This document shows positions 8,057 to 16,236 of a stretch of 29,768 nt of DNA, in pieces. The translations under genes and the position numbers were made by a program. Origin of the DNA: CAYJFG01 sp964369405 (lineage in GTDB: Bacteria; Bacillota; Clostridia; Oscillospirales; Acutalibacteraceae); NCBI GenBank assembly GCA_964369405.1, contig CAYJGB010000021.1, forward strand, positions 1 to 29,768, in the 5' to 3' direction. Position 1 is the stretch's first letter, and the number at the start of each line of letters is the position of its first letter. The notes under the pieces were generated by a model. That model worked only from the letters and a program-made list of their open reading frames with translations, had not been told where the DNA came from and did not search any database.

Positions 8057-8083
8057 AAAGGAGCAGGTTATCCCTACTCCTTT
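8057..8083 (-). promoter_or_regulatory. Leader hairpin upstream of rimP
   Basis: AAAGGAG and CTCCTTT pair perfectly (57-63 with 77-83 of this block). With one mismatch the stem extends inward by three more pairs. On the minus strand it is followed by only GTTTTATG, a short T-run. It lies between the candidate promoter and the rimP start, so it may act as a weak terminator or attenuator or as a 5' stabilising structure. Its role is unknown. Confidence 0.5.
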
Positions 8084-8114
8084 CACAAACGTATTTAGTT
8101 TAACTACCATAAAG

Positions 8115-8143
8115 ATGTTAACATACTTTAAGCAATAAATCAA
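8115..8143 (-). promoter_or_regulatory. Candidate promoter of the rimP-nusA-infB operon
   Basis: On the minus strand TTGATT (8143-8138) and TAACAT (8120-8115) are separated by 17 nt. The position after the rpmB terminator and before the rimP leader hairpin is what an operon promoter should have. Both boxes deviate from consensus. Confidence 0.5.
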
Positions 8144-8228
8144 GTAAAACATAGGTAATACTTTAATTTTTGGTTTAATAACCATATTTAAAGTAGCAAA
8201 AATGGTGTTTTATGGTTTTATTGCTTAC

Positions 8229-8255
8229 AAAACAAAAAGGAGCTTTACGCTCCTT
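8229..8255 (-). terminator. Rho-independent terminator of rpmB
   Basis: On the minus strand AAGGAGC (8255-8249), loop GTAAA, GCTCCTT (8243-8237) form a perfect 7-bp stem followed by TTTGTTTTG. It lies 30 nt after the rpmB stop. Confidence 0.85.
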
Positions 8256-8284
8256 GAAGTTACAAATATAATTAATATATTTAA

Positions 8285-8473
8285 TTACACTGCTCTTGTT
8301 ACCTTTCCTGAACGTAGGCAACGTGTGCAAGCGTGTATTCTTTTTGGTGAACCGTCTACTATAGCTCTTACTCTTTGTACATTTGGTTTCCAAGTTCTGT
8401 TTGAACGTTTATGTGAGTGAGACACTCTTATTCCGAAAGAAACGTCTTTTCCACAGATATCACATTTAGCCAT
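8285..8473 (-). CDS. rpmB: 50S ribosomal protein L28, zinc-binding form
   Basis: The 62-residue protein begins MAKCDICGK; the ATG at 8473 is preceded by AAGGAGG at 8 nt. A longer open frame starting at 8509 adds residues with no family match and runs over the ribosome site. Two CxxC pairs (CDIC near residue 4 and CTRC near residue 49) make it the zinc-ribbon (C+) type. The family hallmark SHSHKRSNRTWKPNVQRVR is present. It is monocistronic, with a promoter at 8515-8543 and a terminator at 8229-8255. In many bacteria zinc-type L28 has a cysteine-free paralogue under Zur control; none is in this window. Confidence 0.97.
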   Translation of the reverse strand: MAKCDICGKDVSFGIRVSHSHKRSNRTWKPNVQRVRAIVDGSPKRIHACTRCLRSGKVTRAV

Positions 8474-8514
8474 TGTCTGCACCTCCTTAGCACTTCTAAA
8501 ATACAACAACTAAT

Positions 8515-8543
8515 ATAATAACAAATATCTAGTTAAAATGCAA
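8515..8543 (-). promoter_or_regulatory. Promoter of rpmB
   Basis: On the minus strand TTGCAT (8543-8538), a 17-nt spacer, and TATTAT (8520-8515) lie about 40 nt before the rpmB start. Confidence 0.6.
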
Positions 8544-8597
8544 TACTTTTTTTAATTTTTCTTTGATTTTTGCAATTATTATAATTTATATTAGTTT

Positions 8598-11237
8598 TTA
8601 TTCTTCATCTTTAATCATATTTAACACTATTTCTTTAACTGCTACTATAGCATCGTCTACTTTAGTTATATCTTTTGCACCAGCCATAGCCATATCTGGT
8701 CTACCGCCACCATTACCTCCAGCTATTGCTGCAACTGCTTTTACTATATTTCCTGCGTGAGCTCCTTTTTTTCTAGCTTCTGAGCCACAAGCACAAGCAA
8801 AAGTTACTTTTCCGTCGTTGATTGTTGCAATTGTTGCTACTGCAATTGGTCCTTGTTCTAAAACTTTATCGCACATTCCTCTAAGTATTTCTGGTGGAAT
8901 ATCTGTAAACACAGATGTAATTATTCTTACACCTTTTTCTATTTTAGTTGCTTTTAATAGTGGATTTACTGACATATTAGTTAATTTAGAATTTAGTTCA
9001 TCTATTTTTTTATCTTTGTTTTTGATTTCGTTAGAAAGCTGATTACAACTATCTACAAATGTCATAGGGTTGATTTTTAAAACTTTACAACCATCATTTA
9101 CAGATTCTAAAATTCTATTCATCAAAGATAATACGCCTTTTCCAGTGTATGCTTCTATTCTTCTAACGCCTGCTGCAACTGATTGCTCTGTCATAATTTT
9201 TATCATTCCGATGTTAGCAGTGTTTTTTACATGAGTACCTCCACATAACTCTGTAGAGAAACCATCTATTTTTACTACTCTTACAACATCTCCATATTTT
9301 TCGCCAAACAGTGCCATTGCACCTATTTTCTTAGCATCTTCAATGCTCATCTCTTTTACACAAACATCTAATGCTTTAAATATTTTATCGTTTATTAGCG
9401 CTTCTACATCTAGTAGTTCATTTGCTGTAAGTGCTTGAAAGTGTGTAAAGTCAAATCTTAGTTTTTCTTCTGATACTAATTGTCCTGCTTGCTCTACGTG
9501 TGTACCTAAAACTTCTCTAAGTGCTGATTGTAATAAATGTGCTGCTGTATGGTTTTTTGTAATATCTTCTCTTCTTAGCTCGTCTATTGATAATGTTACT
9601 TCATCATCAACTGTAACCATACCGTCAATCACTTTACCTGTGTGTAAGAAAATTCCTGTAGGGCTTTTTATTGTGTTATAAATTTCTGCTTTTCCGTTTT
9701 CAAATAAAATTTCGCCACTATCACCAATTTGGCCACCACTCTCTGCGTAAAATGGTGTTTTTTCAAAGATAAATACTACATCTTCGTTAACATATGCACT
9801 ATTATCTCTTTGACCGTTTTTAATTATTGCTAATAATTTTGCCTCGGTCTTAACTTTGCTATATCCTATAAACTCTGTTTCATTTATATCTGATAAATCA
9901 GTTGTTTCATTTACCCATGCATCTGCTCCAGCATTTTTTCTAGCAGCTTTTGCTCTTTTCTTTTGCTCGTGCATAAGCTCTTTAAAACGCACTTCGTTTA
10001 CATTCATACCTTTTTCAAATAGTATCTCTTTTGTTAAATCTATTGGAAATCCGTAAGTATCATTTAGTTTGAATGCATCTTCTCCAGATAATTCATCTAA
10101 CTCGTTGCTGTTTATAAGTTCGTGTAGTAATGATAAACCTTGCTCAATAGTCTTTGCAAACTTTTCTTCTTCTGTCTTTATAAGTTTTACTATAAAGTCT
10201 TTCTTTTCTAAAAGTTCTGGGTATGCGTTTTGATTTTCTTCTATTACTGTTTGACATAGCTCATATAAGAAACTACTATCTTTAAGCCCTAACAACCTAC
10301 CATGTCTTGCAGCTCTTCGAAGTAATCTTCTAAGCACATAGCCTCTACCCTCGTTTGATGGCATTACTCCGTCGCCTATCATAAAAGTAGTGCTTCTTAT
10401 ATGGTCTGTTATAACTCTTATTGATATGTCGTTTTCGTCACTAGTGCCGTATTTTACACCTGTTATTTTTTCTACATGCTCAAGTATTGCTTTTACTGTA
10501 TCTACTAAAAATAAGTTGTCTACTCCTTGCATTACACAAGCTAGTCTTTCTAGCCCCATACCTGTATCTATATTAGGGTTTGCTAAAGGTGTATAATTTT
10601 CTTTACCATCGCTGTTAAACTGTGTAAATACTAAGTTCCAAACTTCTACAAATCTGTCGCACTCGCAACCTACTTTGCAGTCATCACTTCCACAACCTTT
10701 TTCTACGCCTCTATCAAAATAAATCTCTGAACATGGTCCACAAGGTCCTGCTCCATGCTCCCAGAAATTGTCTTCTTTACCTAGACGCACAATATGGTCT
10801 GCTGACACTCCCACTTCTTTAGTCCAAATATCAAAAGCCTCGTCATCTTTTTCGTATATTGACACATATAGTTTATCAATTGGAAGCTCTAACACTTCTG
10901 TAAAAAACTCCCAAGCCCATAAAGTAGCCTCGCTTTTAAAGTAATCTCCAAAAGAAAAGTTACCTAACATCTCAAAATAAGTACCGTGTCTTGCAGTAAT
11001 ACCTACTCTCTCGATATCTGGAGTTCTAATACATTTTTGACAAGTTGTAACTCTGTTTCTAGGAGGAGTAATCTCACCTGTAAAAAACTTCTTCATAGGA
11101 GCCATACCAGAATTAATTAAAAGCAAGCTCTTATCTTCTTGAGGGATTAGAGGGTAACTTGGTAGTCGCAAATGTCCTTTGCTCTCGAAAAATGATAAAT
11201 ATTGTTCACGAAGCTCGTTAAGTCCTGTCCATTTCAT
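8598..11237 (-). CDS. alaS: Alanyl-tRNA synthetase
   Basis: This class II synthetase charges tRNA-Ala and clears mischarged Ser/Gly-tRNA. From the ATG at 11237 it has 879 residues, typical for AlaRS; the open frame extends upstream to 11357, but those codons lie in the T-box terminator and antiterminator and are not family-like. The start MKWTGLNELREQYLSFFESK and the catalytic HGTYFEMLGNFSFGDYF segment are conserved. The editing domain has HTAAH and, about 100 residues later, CGGTH, which form its zinc/editing site. The C-terminal C-Ala/DHHA1 domain carries GGNGGGRPDMAMAG. Expression is set by the T-box at 11303-11546. The ribosome site is weak (AAGGATTG at about 12 nt). Confidence 0.97.
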   Translation of the reverse strand: MKWTGLNELREQYLSFFESKGHLRLPSYPLIPQEDKSLLLINSGMAPMKKFFTGEITPPRNRVTTCQKCIRTPDIERVGITARHGTYFEMLGNFSFGDYFKSEATLWAWEFFTEVLELPIDKLYVSIYEKDDEAFDIWTKEVGVSADHIVRLGKEDNFWEHGAGPCGPCSEIYFDRGVEKGCGSDDCKVGCECDRFVEVWNLVFTQFNSDGKENYTPLANPNIDTGMGLERLACVMQGVDNLFLVDTVKAILEHVEKITGVKYGTSDENDISIRVITDHIRSTTFMIGDGVMPSNEGRGYVLRRLLRRAARHGRLLGLKDSSFLYELCQTVIEENQNAYPELLEKKDFIVKLIKTEEEKFAKTIEQGLSLLHELINSNELDELSGEDAFKLNDTYGFPIDLTKEILFEKGMNVNEVRFKELMHEQKKRAKAARKNAGADAWVNETTDLSDINETEFIGYSKVKTEAKLLAIIKNGQRDNSAYVNEDVVFIFEKTPFYAESGGQIGDSGEILFENGKAEIYNTIKSPTGIFLHTGKVIDGMVTVDDEVTLSIDELRREDITKNHTAAHLLQSALREVLGTHVEQAGQLVSEEKLRFDFTHFQALTANELLDVEALINDKIFKALDVCVKEMSIEDAKKIGAMALFGEKYGDVVRVVKIDGFSTELCGGTHVKNTANIGMIKIMTEQSVAAGVRRIEAYTGKGVLSLMNRILESVNDGCKVLKINPMTFVDSCNQLSNEIKNKDKKIDELNSKLTNMSVNPLLKATKIEKGVRIITSVFTDIPPEILRGMCDKVLEQGPIAVATIATINDGKVTFACACGSEARKKGAHAGNIVKAVAAIAGGNGGGRPDMAMAGAKDITKVDDAIVAVKEIVLNMIKDEE

Positions 11238-11302
11238 TTTAATCACCAATCCTTGTAAAAGTAAAAAATAATATTGATTTATAGTTTTAATAATTAACAA
11301 AA

Positions 11303-11545
11303 CAAAAAAACTCTCGCCCCAAATATGGGACAAGAGTATAAATTCCTGTGGTACCACCCAAATTGCACATTATAAATGTGCCACTTAAGATTTCGTTATC
11401 GCCGAAAGTACGCCATAATTTTCATTATAGTGCTCAAAGGTAGCAAACAGCTATTAACATAAAAAATCTCTCAGCTTTAGATTTTCTCTCTAAGTATGTT
11501 GTTTTTTAGACTGCTTTTCTTATCATCGCTTTAAATATCAAAGTT
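11303..11545 (-). ncRNA. T-box riboswitch controlling alaS (tRNA-Ala specific)
   Basis: On the minus strand the leader contains the stem I start (AGCGATGATAAGAAAAG), an AGAGAG-type bulge region, and a candidate alanine specifier GCU followed by A (11444-11442). The T-box core GGGTGGTACCAC lies at 11359-11348. A terminator follows: ACTCTTGTCCC (11337-11327) pairs along 11 bp, including G-U pairs, with GGGGCGAGAGT (11320-11310) and runs into T7. When uncharged tRNA-Ala binds, its 3' end pairs with the T-box bulge, an antiterminator forms and alaS is transcribed. The mechanism is family knowledge; the exact specifier register is inferred. Confidence 0.92.
11310..11337 (-). terminator. Conditional terminator of the alaS T-box
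   Basis: An 11-bp stem with a 6-nt loop is followed by seven T residues on the minus strand. Its 5' side is immediately downstream of the GGTGGTACCAC element, as expected for an antiterminator/terminator switch. Confidence 0.9.
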
Positions 11546-11574
11546 ATTATAACACTGTAAAATTAAGAAGTCAA
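11546..11574 (-). promoter_or_regulatory. Promoter of the alaS leader transcript
   Basis: On the minus strand TTGACT (11574-11569), exactly 17 nt, and TATAAT (11551-11546) form a near-consensus sigma-A promoter just upstream of the T-box stem I. Confidence 0.85.
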
Positions 11575-11613
11575 ATAAAAAATATTGATTGGTTTTCAGG
11601 TTTTTTTATACAC

Positions 11614-12861
11614 TTACACCATATATTTACTAACCATATGAAGCATATCCATATCTATTAACGCCTCTATTTTTGTGCCGTCTTCTGTATACTCTTCACT
11701 TAGTATTGTTCCGTTTTTTCTTATCTTCGACACTACACTTGTTTGTGAAAACGGTATCAATAATTTTACCTTTTTTATTTTAACTGGTAAATTCTCATCT
11801 ATTGCACTTAGTAACTCTTCTATTCCTCTTCCACTTTTTGCACTTATTCGTATTGCACTGCCTATCATTACTGTATCGTCTAAACCCTCTAATAAATCGC
11901 ACTTGTTTAATACTGGTATTATCGGGTTTTCTTTTGCTCCTAAACTTTCTAACAGCTCTCTTGTTACTTCTAAATGTAGTTGTGCTTCTTGACTAGATGC
12001 ATCACACACATTTAATATTACATCTGCATTTGCCGCTTCTTCTAGTGTTGATTTAAATGCTTTTACTAAGTGGTGCGGCAATCTTCTTACTAACCCTACT
12101 GTATCTGTAAGTAAAACTGTTACTCCACTTGGTAGCTTTAATGCTCTTGATGTTAAATCAAGTGTTGCAAATAATTTGTTTTCTGCTAATACTCCGGCAT
12201 CTGTTAAGTAATTCATAAGAGTTGATTTTCCCGCATTTGTATAACCTACTATCGCCACTGTTATTACACTATCTTTTTCTCGCCTTTTGATTATTTGATT
12301 TCTATGTTTTTCTACGTCTTGTAGTTGCTCTTTTATTGTTTCCATTTTTCTTCTTATATGTCTTTTATCTGTTTCAAGTTTAGTTTCTCCAGGTCCTCTT
12401 GTACCTATTCCTCCTCCTAATCTCGAAAGCATTATACCTTTTCCTGTTAATCGTGGCATTAGGTATTGTAACTGCGCAAGCTCTACTTGTAACTTTCCCT
12501 CTTTGCTTTTGGCTCTTTGTGCAAAGATATCTAGTATTAGCATAGTTCTATCTATTACCCTTGCTTCAATATTTTTCTCTATATTTCGTATTTGTGACGG
12601 TGTTAATTCTCTATCAAATATAACTAATTCTATATCATTATCGTTACAATATTGTTCAAGCTCTAAAAGTCTGCCACTTCCTATGCAAGTAGCTTTATTT
12701 ATTGATATTTTCTTTTGTGTCATTGTACACTCCACTGTTGCACCTGCACTTTTTGTAAGCTCTATAAGCTCTAGTAGTGAGGACTGTGCATCATACTCGC
12801 CTGTGTCTACACTTACTAAAAACGCTTTTTGTTTTTGTACTTCGTTTTCATATAATTCCAT
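11614..12861 (-). CDS. hflX: Ribosome-associated GTPase HflX
   Basis: The 415-residue OBG-family GTPase is of usual length. HflX binds the 50S E-site region and splits stalled or heat-damaged 70S ribosomes. The N-terminal HflX domain (about 10-110) includes ATCIGSGRLLELEQY. A coiled linker contains the family signature RLGGGIGTRGPGETKLE (about 147-163). The G domain has GYTNAGKS (206-213), DTVG (253-256), NKCD (319-322) and SAKSGRG. The ATG has AGAGG at about 9 nt. Two TATAAT boxes (12943-12938 and 12931-12926) lie upstream, without a convincing -35. It is divergent from nadB. Confidence 0.96.
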   Translation of the reverse strand: MELYENEVQKQKAFLVSVDTGEYDAQSSLLELIELTKSAGATVECTMTQKKISINKATCIGSGRLLELEQYCNDNDIELVIFDRELTPSQIRNIEKNIEARVIDRTMLILDIFAQRAKSKEGKLQVELAQLQYLMPRLTGKGIMLSRLGGGIGTRGPGETKLETDKRHIRRKMETIKEQLQDVEKHRNQIIKRREKDSVITVAIVGYTNAGKSTLMNYLTDAGVLAENKLFATLDLTSRALKLPSGVTVLLTDTVGLVRRLPHHLVKAFKSTLEEAANADVILNVCDASSQEAQLHLEVTRELLESLGAKENPIIPVLNKCDLLEGLDDTVMIGSAIRISAKSGRGIEELLSAIDENLPVKIKKVKLLIPFSQTSVVSKIRKNGTILSEEYTEDGTKIEALIDMDMLHMVSKYMV

Positions 12862-13009
12862 TATTTATACCTCTATAATTATTTTAATAACTCTGTTAAA
12901 TGTAAAGTTCTATCTTTTTTAAAAGATTATACGCTTTATTATACCACAATTTTTCAAATTATTATAGTGCATTATAATTTTATTTTTATGCTATATTGCA
13001 TATTTTAGG

Positions 13010-13039
13010 TTGATAAATTTTATATATCTGTGGTAAAAT
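13010..13039 (+). promoter_or_regulatory. Candidate promoter of nadBC
   Basis: TTGATA (13010-13015) and TAAAAT (13034-13039) are separated by 18 nt, 57 nt before the nadB ATG. An 18-nt near-palindrome, ATTATAGTGCATTATAAT (12961-12978), lies about 30 nt upstream of the -35. A NiaR-type NAD regulator is common in Firmicutes but I cannot match its site here. Confidence 0.55.
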
Positions 13040-13095
13040 AAGACTATTAATTTAATTTTACTACTTTTTAATATTTATTTTAGAGGTTTGAACTT

Positions 13096-14589
13096 ATGAA
13101 AAACAAATATAAAGTCGTCATTGTGGGCTGTGGCGTGGCAGGGCTTTACTGCGCATTGCAATTTCCACAAGACATAGACATACTTTTAATTTCCAAAAAA
13201 GAATTAACGCTTTCCAATAGTTCTCTTGCTCAAGGGGGAGTTGCCGCTGTATTATGCCCTGAGCATGACGACTTTAAGCTACATATTGCTGATACTTTAA
13301 TTGCAGGTAAATACAAAAACAATCTATCTGCTATCGAAGTTTTAGTAACTCAAGGGCCTGAAGATGTGCTAACTTTGAGAGATATGGGAGTAAATTTCGA
13401 CTTAGACCACGACGGTCACCTTTTAATGACACTTGAGGCAGGACATTCAAGGCATAGGATAGTGCATCATAAGGACTCAACAGGTAGAGAAATAACAAAC
13501 ACGTTGATAAGGGAAGTTAAAAAGAGAAGCAATATAGATATAGTAGAAAACTCAACAGTTTTTGAAGTAGACCCTGTGAGTAAAGGTTTTTATGTATCTA
13601 TAATAGAGAACGAAGAAATAAAAACGATATATACAAACTACTGTATATTAGCAACTGGTGGAATAGGTAGAGTGTATGAGTATACAACAAACAGTGCAAT
13701 CTCCACAGGAGATGGGATAACTATAGCATACGAGATAGGAGCTACAATAAAGCATTTAAGTCGTGTACAGTTTCACCCAACAGCGTTTGCATCAGACAAC
13801 GACAGAGAGAGGTTTTTAATAAGCGAGGCTGTACGTGGAGAGGGTGCAATACTGTTAAATAGTGATAGTGAGCAATTTGCATACAAGTACGATAAAAGAG
13901 GACACTTAGCACCAAGAGATGTAGTATCTAATGCAATAGTACAGGAGTCAAGAATAACAAAAAACGATAAGTTTTATCTTGATATAACTCACAAGGACCC
14001 AGAATTTATAAAAAACAGATTTCCAACCATATATAGCAGATGCTTAGAAGAGGGAATAGACATTACAAAAGATAAAATACCAGTGTATCCATGTCAGCAT
14101 TATTTAATGGGTGGTGTTGATGTTGACTTAAATGCAAAAACATCGATAAGCAAACTATACGCCATAGGAGAATGTGCCCATACTGGAGTACATGGAGCAA
14201 ACAGACTTGCAAGCAATTCGCTTTTAGAAGCATTAGTTTTTTCAAGGCGAGCATCACAAAGCATATTAAAAGAGATATCAAAAGAAACTATTAGCGATTT
14301 TATAGAGGTTGATAAAAAAGAGAAGAAATATATTAAGCAAGAAAAACCTCTGCCAACAGGACTAAGAACGCAAATAAGAAGCATAATGCAAAGCACACAC
14401 TTTGTAGTACCAAACCCACAAAATGCACCTAAATCGCTAGAAAAGGTAGAGGAAATATTAAACTTATTAAAATCAAATGATTTTAAAATAACAACAGATT
14501 ATGTAGAAGCAAAAAGCTTAGCCACAGTAGCTAGCATAATATTAAAAGAAGTAATAAATACAAACGAATTAGAGGAGAAAATAAAATGA
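13096..14589 (+). CDS. nadB: L-aspartate oxidase
   Basis: The FAD enzyme oxidises L-aspartate to iminoaspartate, the first step of de novo NAD synthesis; in anaerobes fumarate is the likely electron acceptor. The 497-residue protein has the dinucleotide fold GCGVAG (11-16), SSLAQGGVAA, HHKDSTGREI, RVQFHPTAF, SEAVRGEGAILLN, the catalytic-region LAPRDVVSNAI, PCQHYLMGGV, and the FAD-closing GECAHTGVHGANRLASNSLLEAL. The C-terminal helical domain is present. The ATG has AGAGGTTT at about 8-10 nt. It overlaps nadC by 4 nt (ATGA). The next step needs NadA, whose gene is not adjacent. Confidence 0.96.
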   Translation: MKNKYKVVIVGCGVAGLYCALQFPQDIDILLISKKELTLSNSSLAQGGVAAVLCPEHDDFKLHIADTLIAGKYKNNLSAIEVLVTQGPEDVLTLRDMGVNFDLDHDGHLLMTLEAGHSRHRIVHHKDSTGREITNTLIREVKKRSNIDIVENSTVFEVDPVSKGFYVSIIENEEIKTIYTNYCILATGGIGRVYEYTTNSAISTGDGITIAYEIGATIKHLSRVQFHPTAFASDNDRERFLISEAVRGEGAILLNSDSEQFAYKYDKRGHLAPRDVVSNAIVQESRITKNDKFYLDITHKDPEFIKNRFPTIYSRCLEEGIDITKDKIPVYPCQHYLMGGVDVDLNAKTSISKLYAIGECAHTGVHGANRLASNSLLEALVFSRRASQSILKEISKETISDFIEVDKKEKKYIKQEKPLPTGLRTQIRSIMQSTHFVVPNPQNAPKSLEKVEEILNLLKSNDFKITTDYVEAKSLATVASIILKEVINTNELEEKIK

Positions 14590-15422
14590 TAAATCAAATA
14601 TACATAGATAAACTAATAGAGAAAGCATTACTAGAAGACATAAATTACTTAGACACAACAACAGATTATCTAATACCAGAAAATCAAGAAGGAAGTGCAA
14701 CATTTTTAGCAAAAGATAGTGGTATATTATGTGGAATAGAAGTAGCAAAAAGAGTATTTGAAACACTTCAAAGCGATGTTGAGTTTAGCATATATAAACA
14801 AGACGGAGCAGAAATAAACAAAGGCGACATAATAGCACAAGTAAAAGGAAAAACAAGAACAATACTAAAAGCTGAAAGAACAGCATTAAACCTTTTACAA
14901 CATTTAAGTGGAGTAGCAACCTCAACAAATAAATGTGTTAAGCTAGTAGAGGGAACAAATGCAAGTATAGCAGACACTAGAAAAACACTGCCACTATTGC
15001 GACCACTACAAAAGTACGCAGTAACAATAGGTGGAGGAAAAAACCACAGATACAACTTATCAGACGGAGCAATGCTAAAAGACAACCATATAGATGCTGG
15101 TGGAGGTATAACAAATGCAGTTAATGCATTAAAAGCAAAATTAGGCCATATGGTTAAAATAGAAGTAGAAGTTAGAAATTTAGAAGAGTTAAAAGAAGCA
15201 ATTGATGCAAAAGTAGATGTAATAATGCTAGACAATATGTCCCCACAACTTATGAAAGAAGCGGTAGAGATAACAAAAGGTAGAGCAATACTTGAAGCAT
15301 CTGGAGGGATAACAGACGAAACAATCAGAGAAGTAGCCCTTAGTGGAGTAGATATAATATCAATAGGAGCAATAACACATTCAGTTAAAGCGTTTGATAT
15401 ATCGCTAAAAATAGATAAATAA
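14586..15422 (+). CDS. nadC: Nicotinate-nucleotide pyrophosphorylase (quinolinate phosphoribosyltransferase)
   Basis: This enzyme converts quinolinate and PRPP to nicotinate mononucleotide, CO2 and pyrophosphate. The 278-residue length is typical. Conserved elements are ALLEDINYLDTTTDYLIP near the N-terminus, LKAERTALNLLQHLSGVAT, the substrate-binding TRKTLPLLRPLQKYAV and GGGKNHRYNLSDGAMLKDNH, EVEVRNLEEL, IMLDNMSP and the C-terminal LEASGGI and GVDIISIGAITHS that form the phosphate site. The start codon overlaps the nadB stop, implying translational coupling. A 39-nt gap leads to the response regulator, so read-through into the next genes is likely. Confidence 0.97.
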   Translation: MINQIYIDKLIEKALLEDINYLDTTTDYLIPENQEGSATFLAKDSGILCGIEVAKRVFETLQSDVEFSIYKQDGAEINKGDIIAQVKGKTRTILKAERTALNLLQHLSGVATSTNKCVKLVEGTNASIADTRKTLPLLRPLQKYAVTIGGGKNHRYNLSDGAMLKDNHIDAGGGITNAVNALKAKLGHMVKIEVEVRNLEELKEAIDAKVDVIMLDNMSPQLMKEAVEITKGRAILEASGGITDETIREVALSGVDIISIGAITHSVKAFDISLKIDK

Positions 15423-15461
15423 AAATTGGATATATTATTATAAGAGGGGTAAACGAATAAA

Positions 15462-16214
15462 ATGGATAGAAAAATAAAGACTATAGTAGTAGATGATGAA
15501 AAGCCGGCAAGACAAGCGACAATTGGTGCATTATCAAACTTTGATAGTATAGAAATAGTAGCAGATGTGGACAACAGTGGAGCCTTAATGTCAGCATTAA
15601 AATCAGATAAGATAGATTTAGTTTTTTTAGATATTGAAATGCCAGACAACACAGGGTTTGAGCTAGCAACATATATAAACACAAATTATCCAAGTATCCT
15701 AATAATATTTGTAACAGGGCATGCAGGGTTTGCACAAGAAAGTTATGACTTTGAGCCAATTGACTTTTTGACTAAACCAATAAATATATTAAGACTAGAG
15801 AGGTCTATACAAAGAGTTGAAAAAGCACTTACAAAAAAGGTAACAGATGCAAGTGTTGTAAGACAAACAAAAATAGGTATACACTTTGAGGGTGGGTATC
15901 AAATAATTGGAATAGACAGCATAAAGTACATTGAAAAAAGAGGAAGAAAAATATTTCTTTTAACAGATAAAGAGGAGCTTGTTTCAAAGTATTCGTTAGC
16001 ACAGCTAGAAGTTATGTTACAAAGCCATAACTTTTTTAGATGTCATCAGTCGTTTATAATACCACTTTACAATATTGTATCAGTGCAAAACAATATGTTT
16101 GGAAAATCGTACACAATTGAGCTTAAAGGAGTAAAAGAGAGTATTCCACTGAGCAGAAATAAAGCGACTGAATTAAGAGAAATGCTTGAAGATGAGGGAA
16201 TAGTATTCTGTTAA
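15462..16214 (+). CDS. LytTR-family response regulator
   Basis: The 250-residue protein has an N-terminal receiver domain (1-125) with the acidic pair D11-D12, phospho-acceptor D57 in VFLDIEMP, the conserved Thr near FVTGHAG and Lys in FLTKPI. A C-terminal LytTR DNA-binding domain (about 145-245) follows, with IDSIKYIEKRGRK, the RCHQSFIIPLYNI segment and IPLSRNKATELREML. It should bind DNA as a regulator of an unknown regulon. No histidine kinase is adjacent, so it is an orphan here; LytTR regulators usually pair with HPK10-type kinases. Location behind nadBC suggests co-transcription, but there is no evidence that it regulates NAD genes. GAGGGG lies about 12 nt before the ATG. Confidence 0.9.
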   Translation: MDRKIKTIVVDDEKPARQATIGALSNFDSIEIVADVDNSGALMSALKSDKIDLVFLDIEMPDNTGFELATYINTNYPSILIIFVTGHAGFAQESYDFEPIDFLTKPINILRLERSIQRVEKALTKKVTDASVVRQTKIGIHFEGGYQIIGIDSIKYIEKRGRKIFLLTDKEELVSKYSLAQLEVMLQSHNFFRCHQSFIIPLYNIVSVQNNMFGKSYTIELKGVKESIPLSRNKATELREMLEDEGIVFC

Positions 16215-16236
16215 ATTAAAAGCGAGTAGGTATATT

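Noticed and set aside
8021..8185. Upstream extension of the rimP frame
   Set aside because: It covers the candidate promoter and leader hairpin, has no conserved sequence, and a TTG with a strong ribosome site gives the family length.
11238..11357. Upstream extension of the alaS frame
   Set aside because: It lies in the T-box antiterminator and terminator, and AlaRS homologues start at MKWTG.
14768..15682. 304-codon open frame antisense to nadC and the LytTR gene
   Set aside because: It overlaps two well-supported genes on the other strand, crosses their boundary, has no recognisable family and is a by-product of codon composition.
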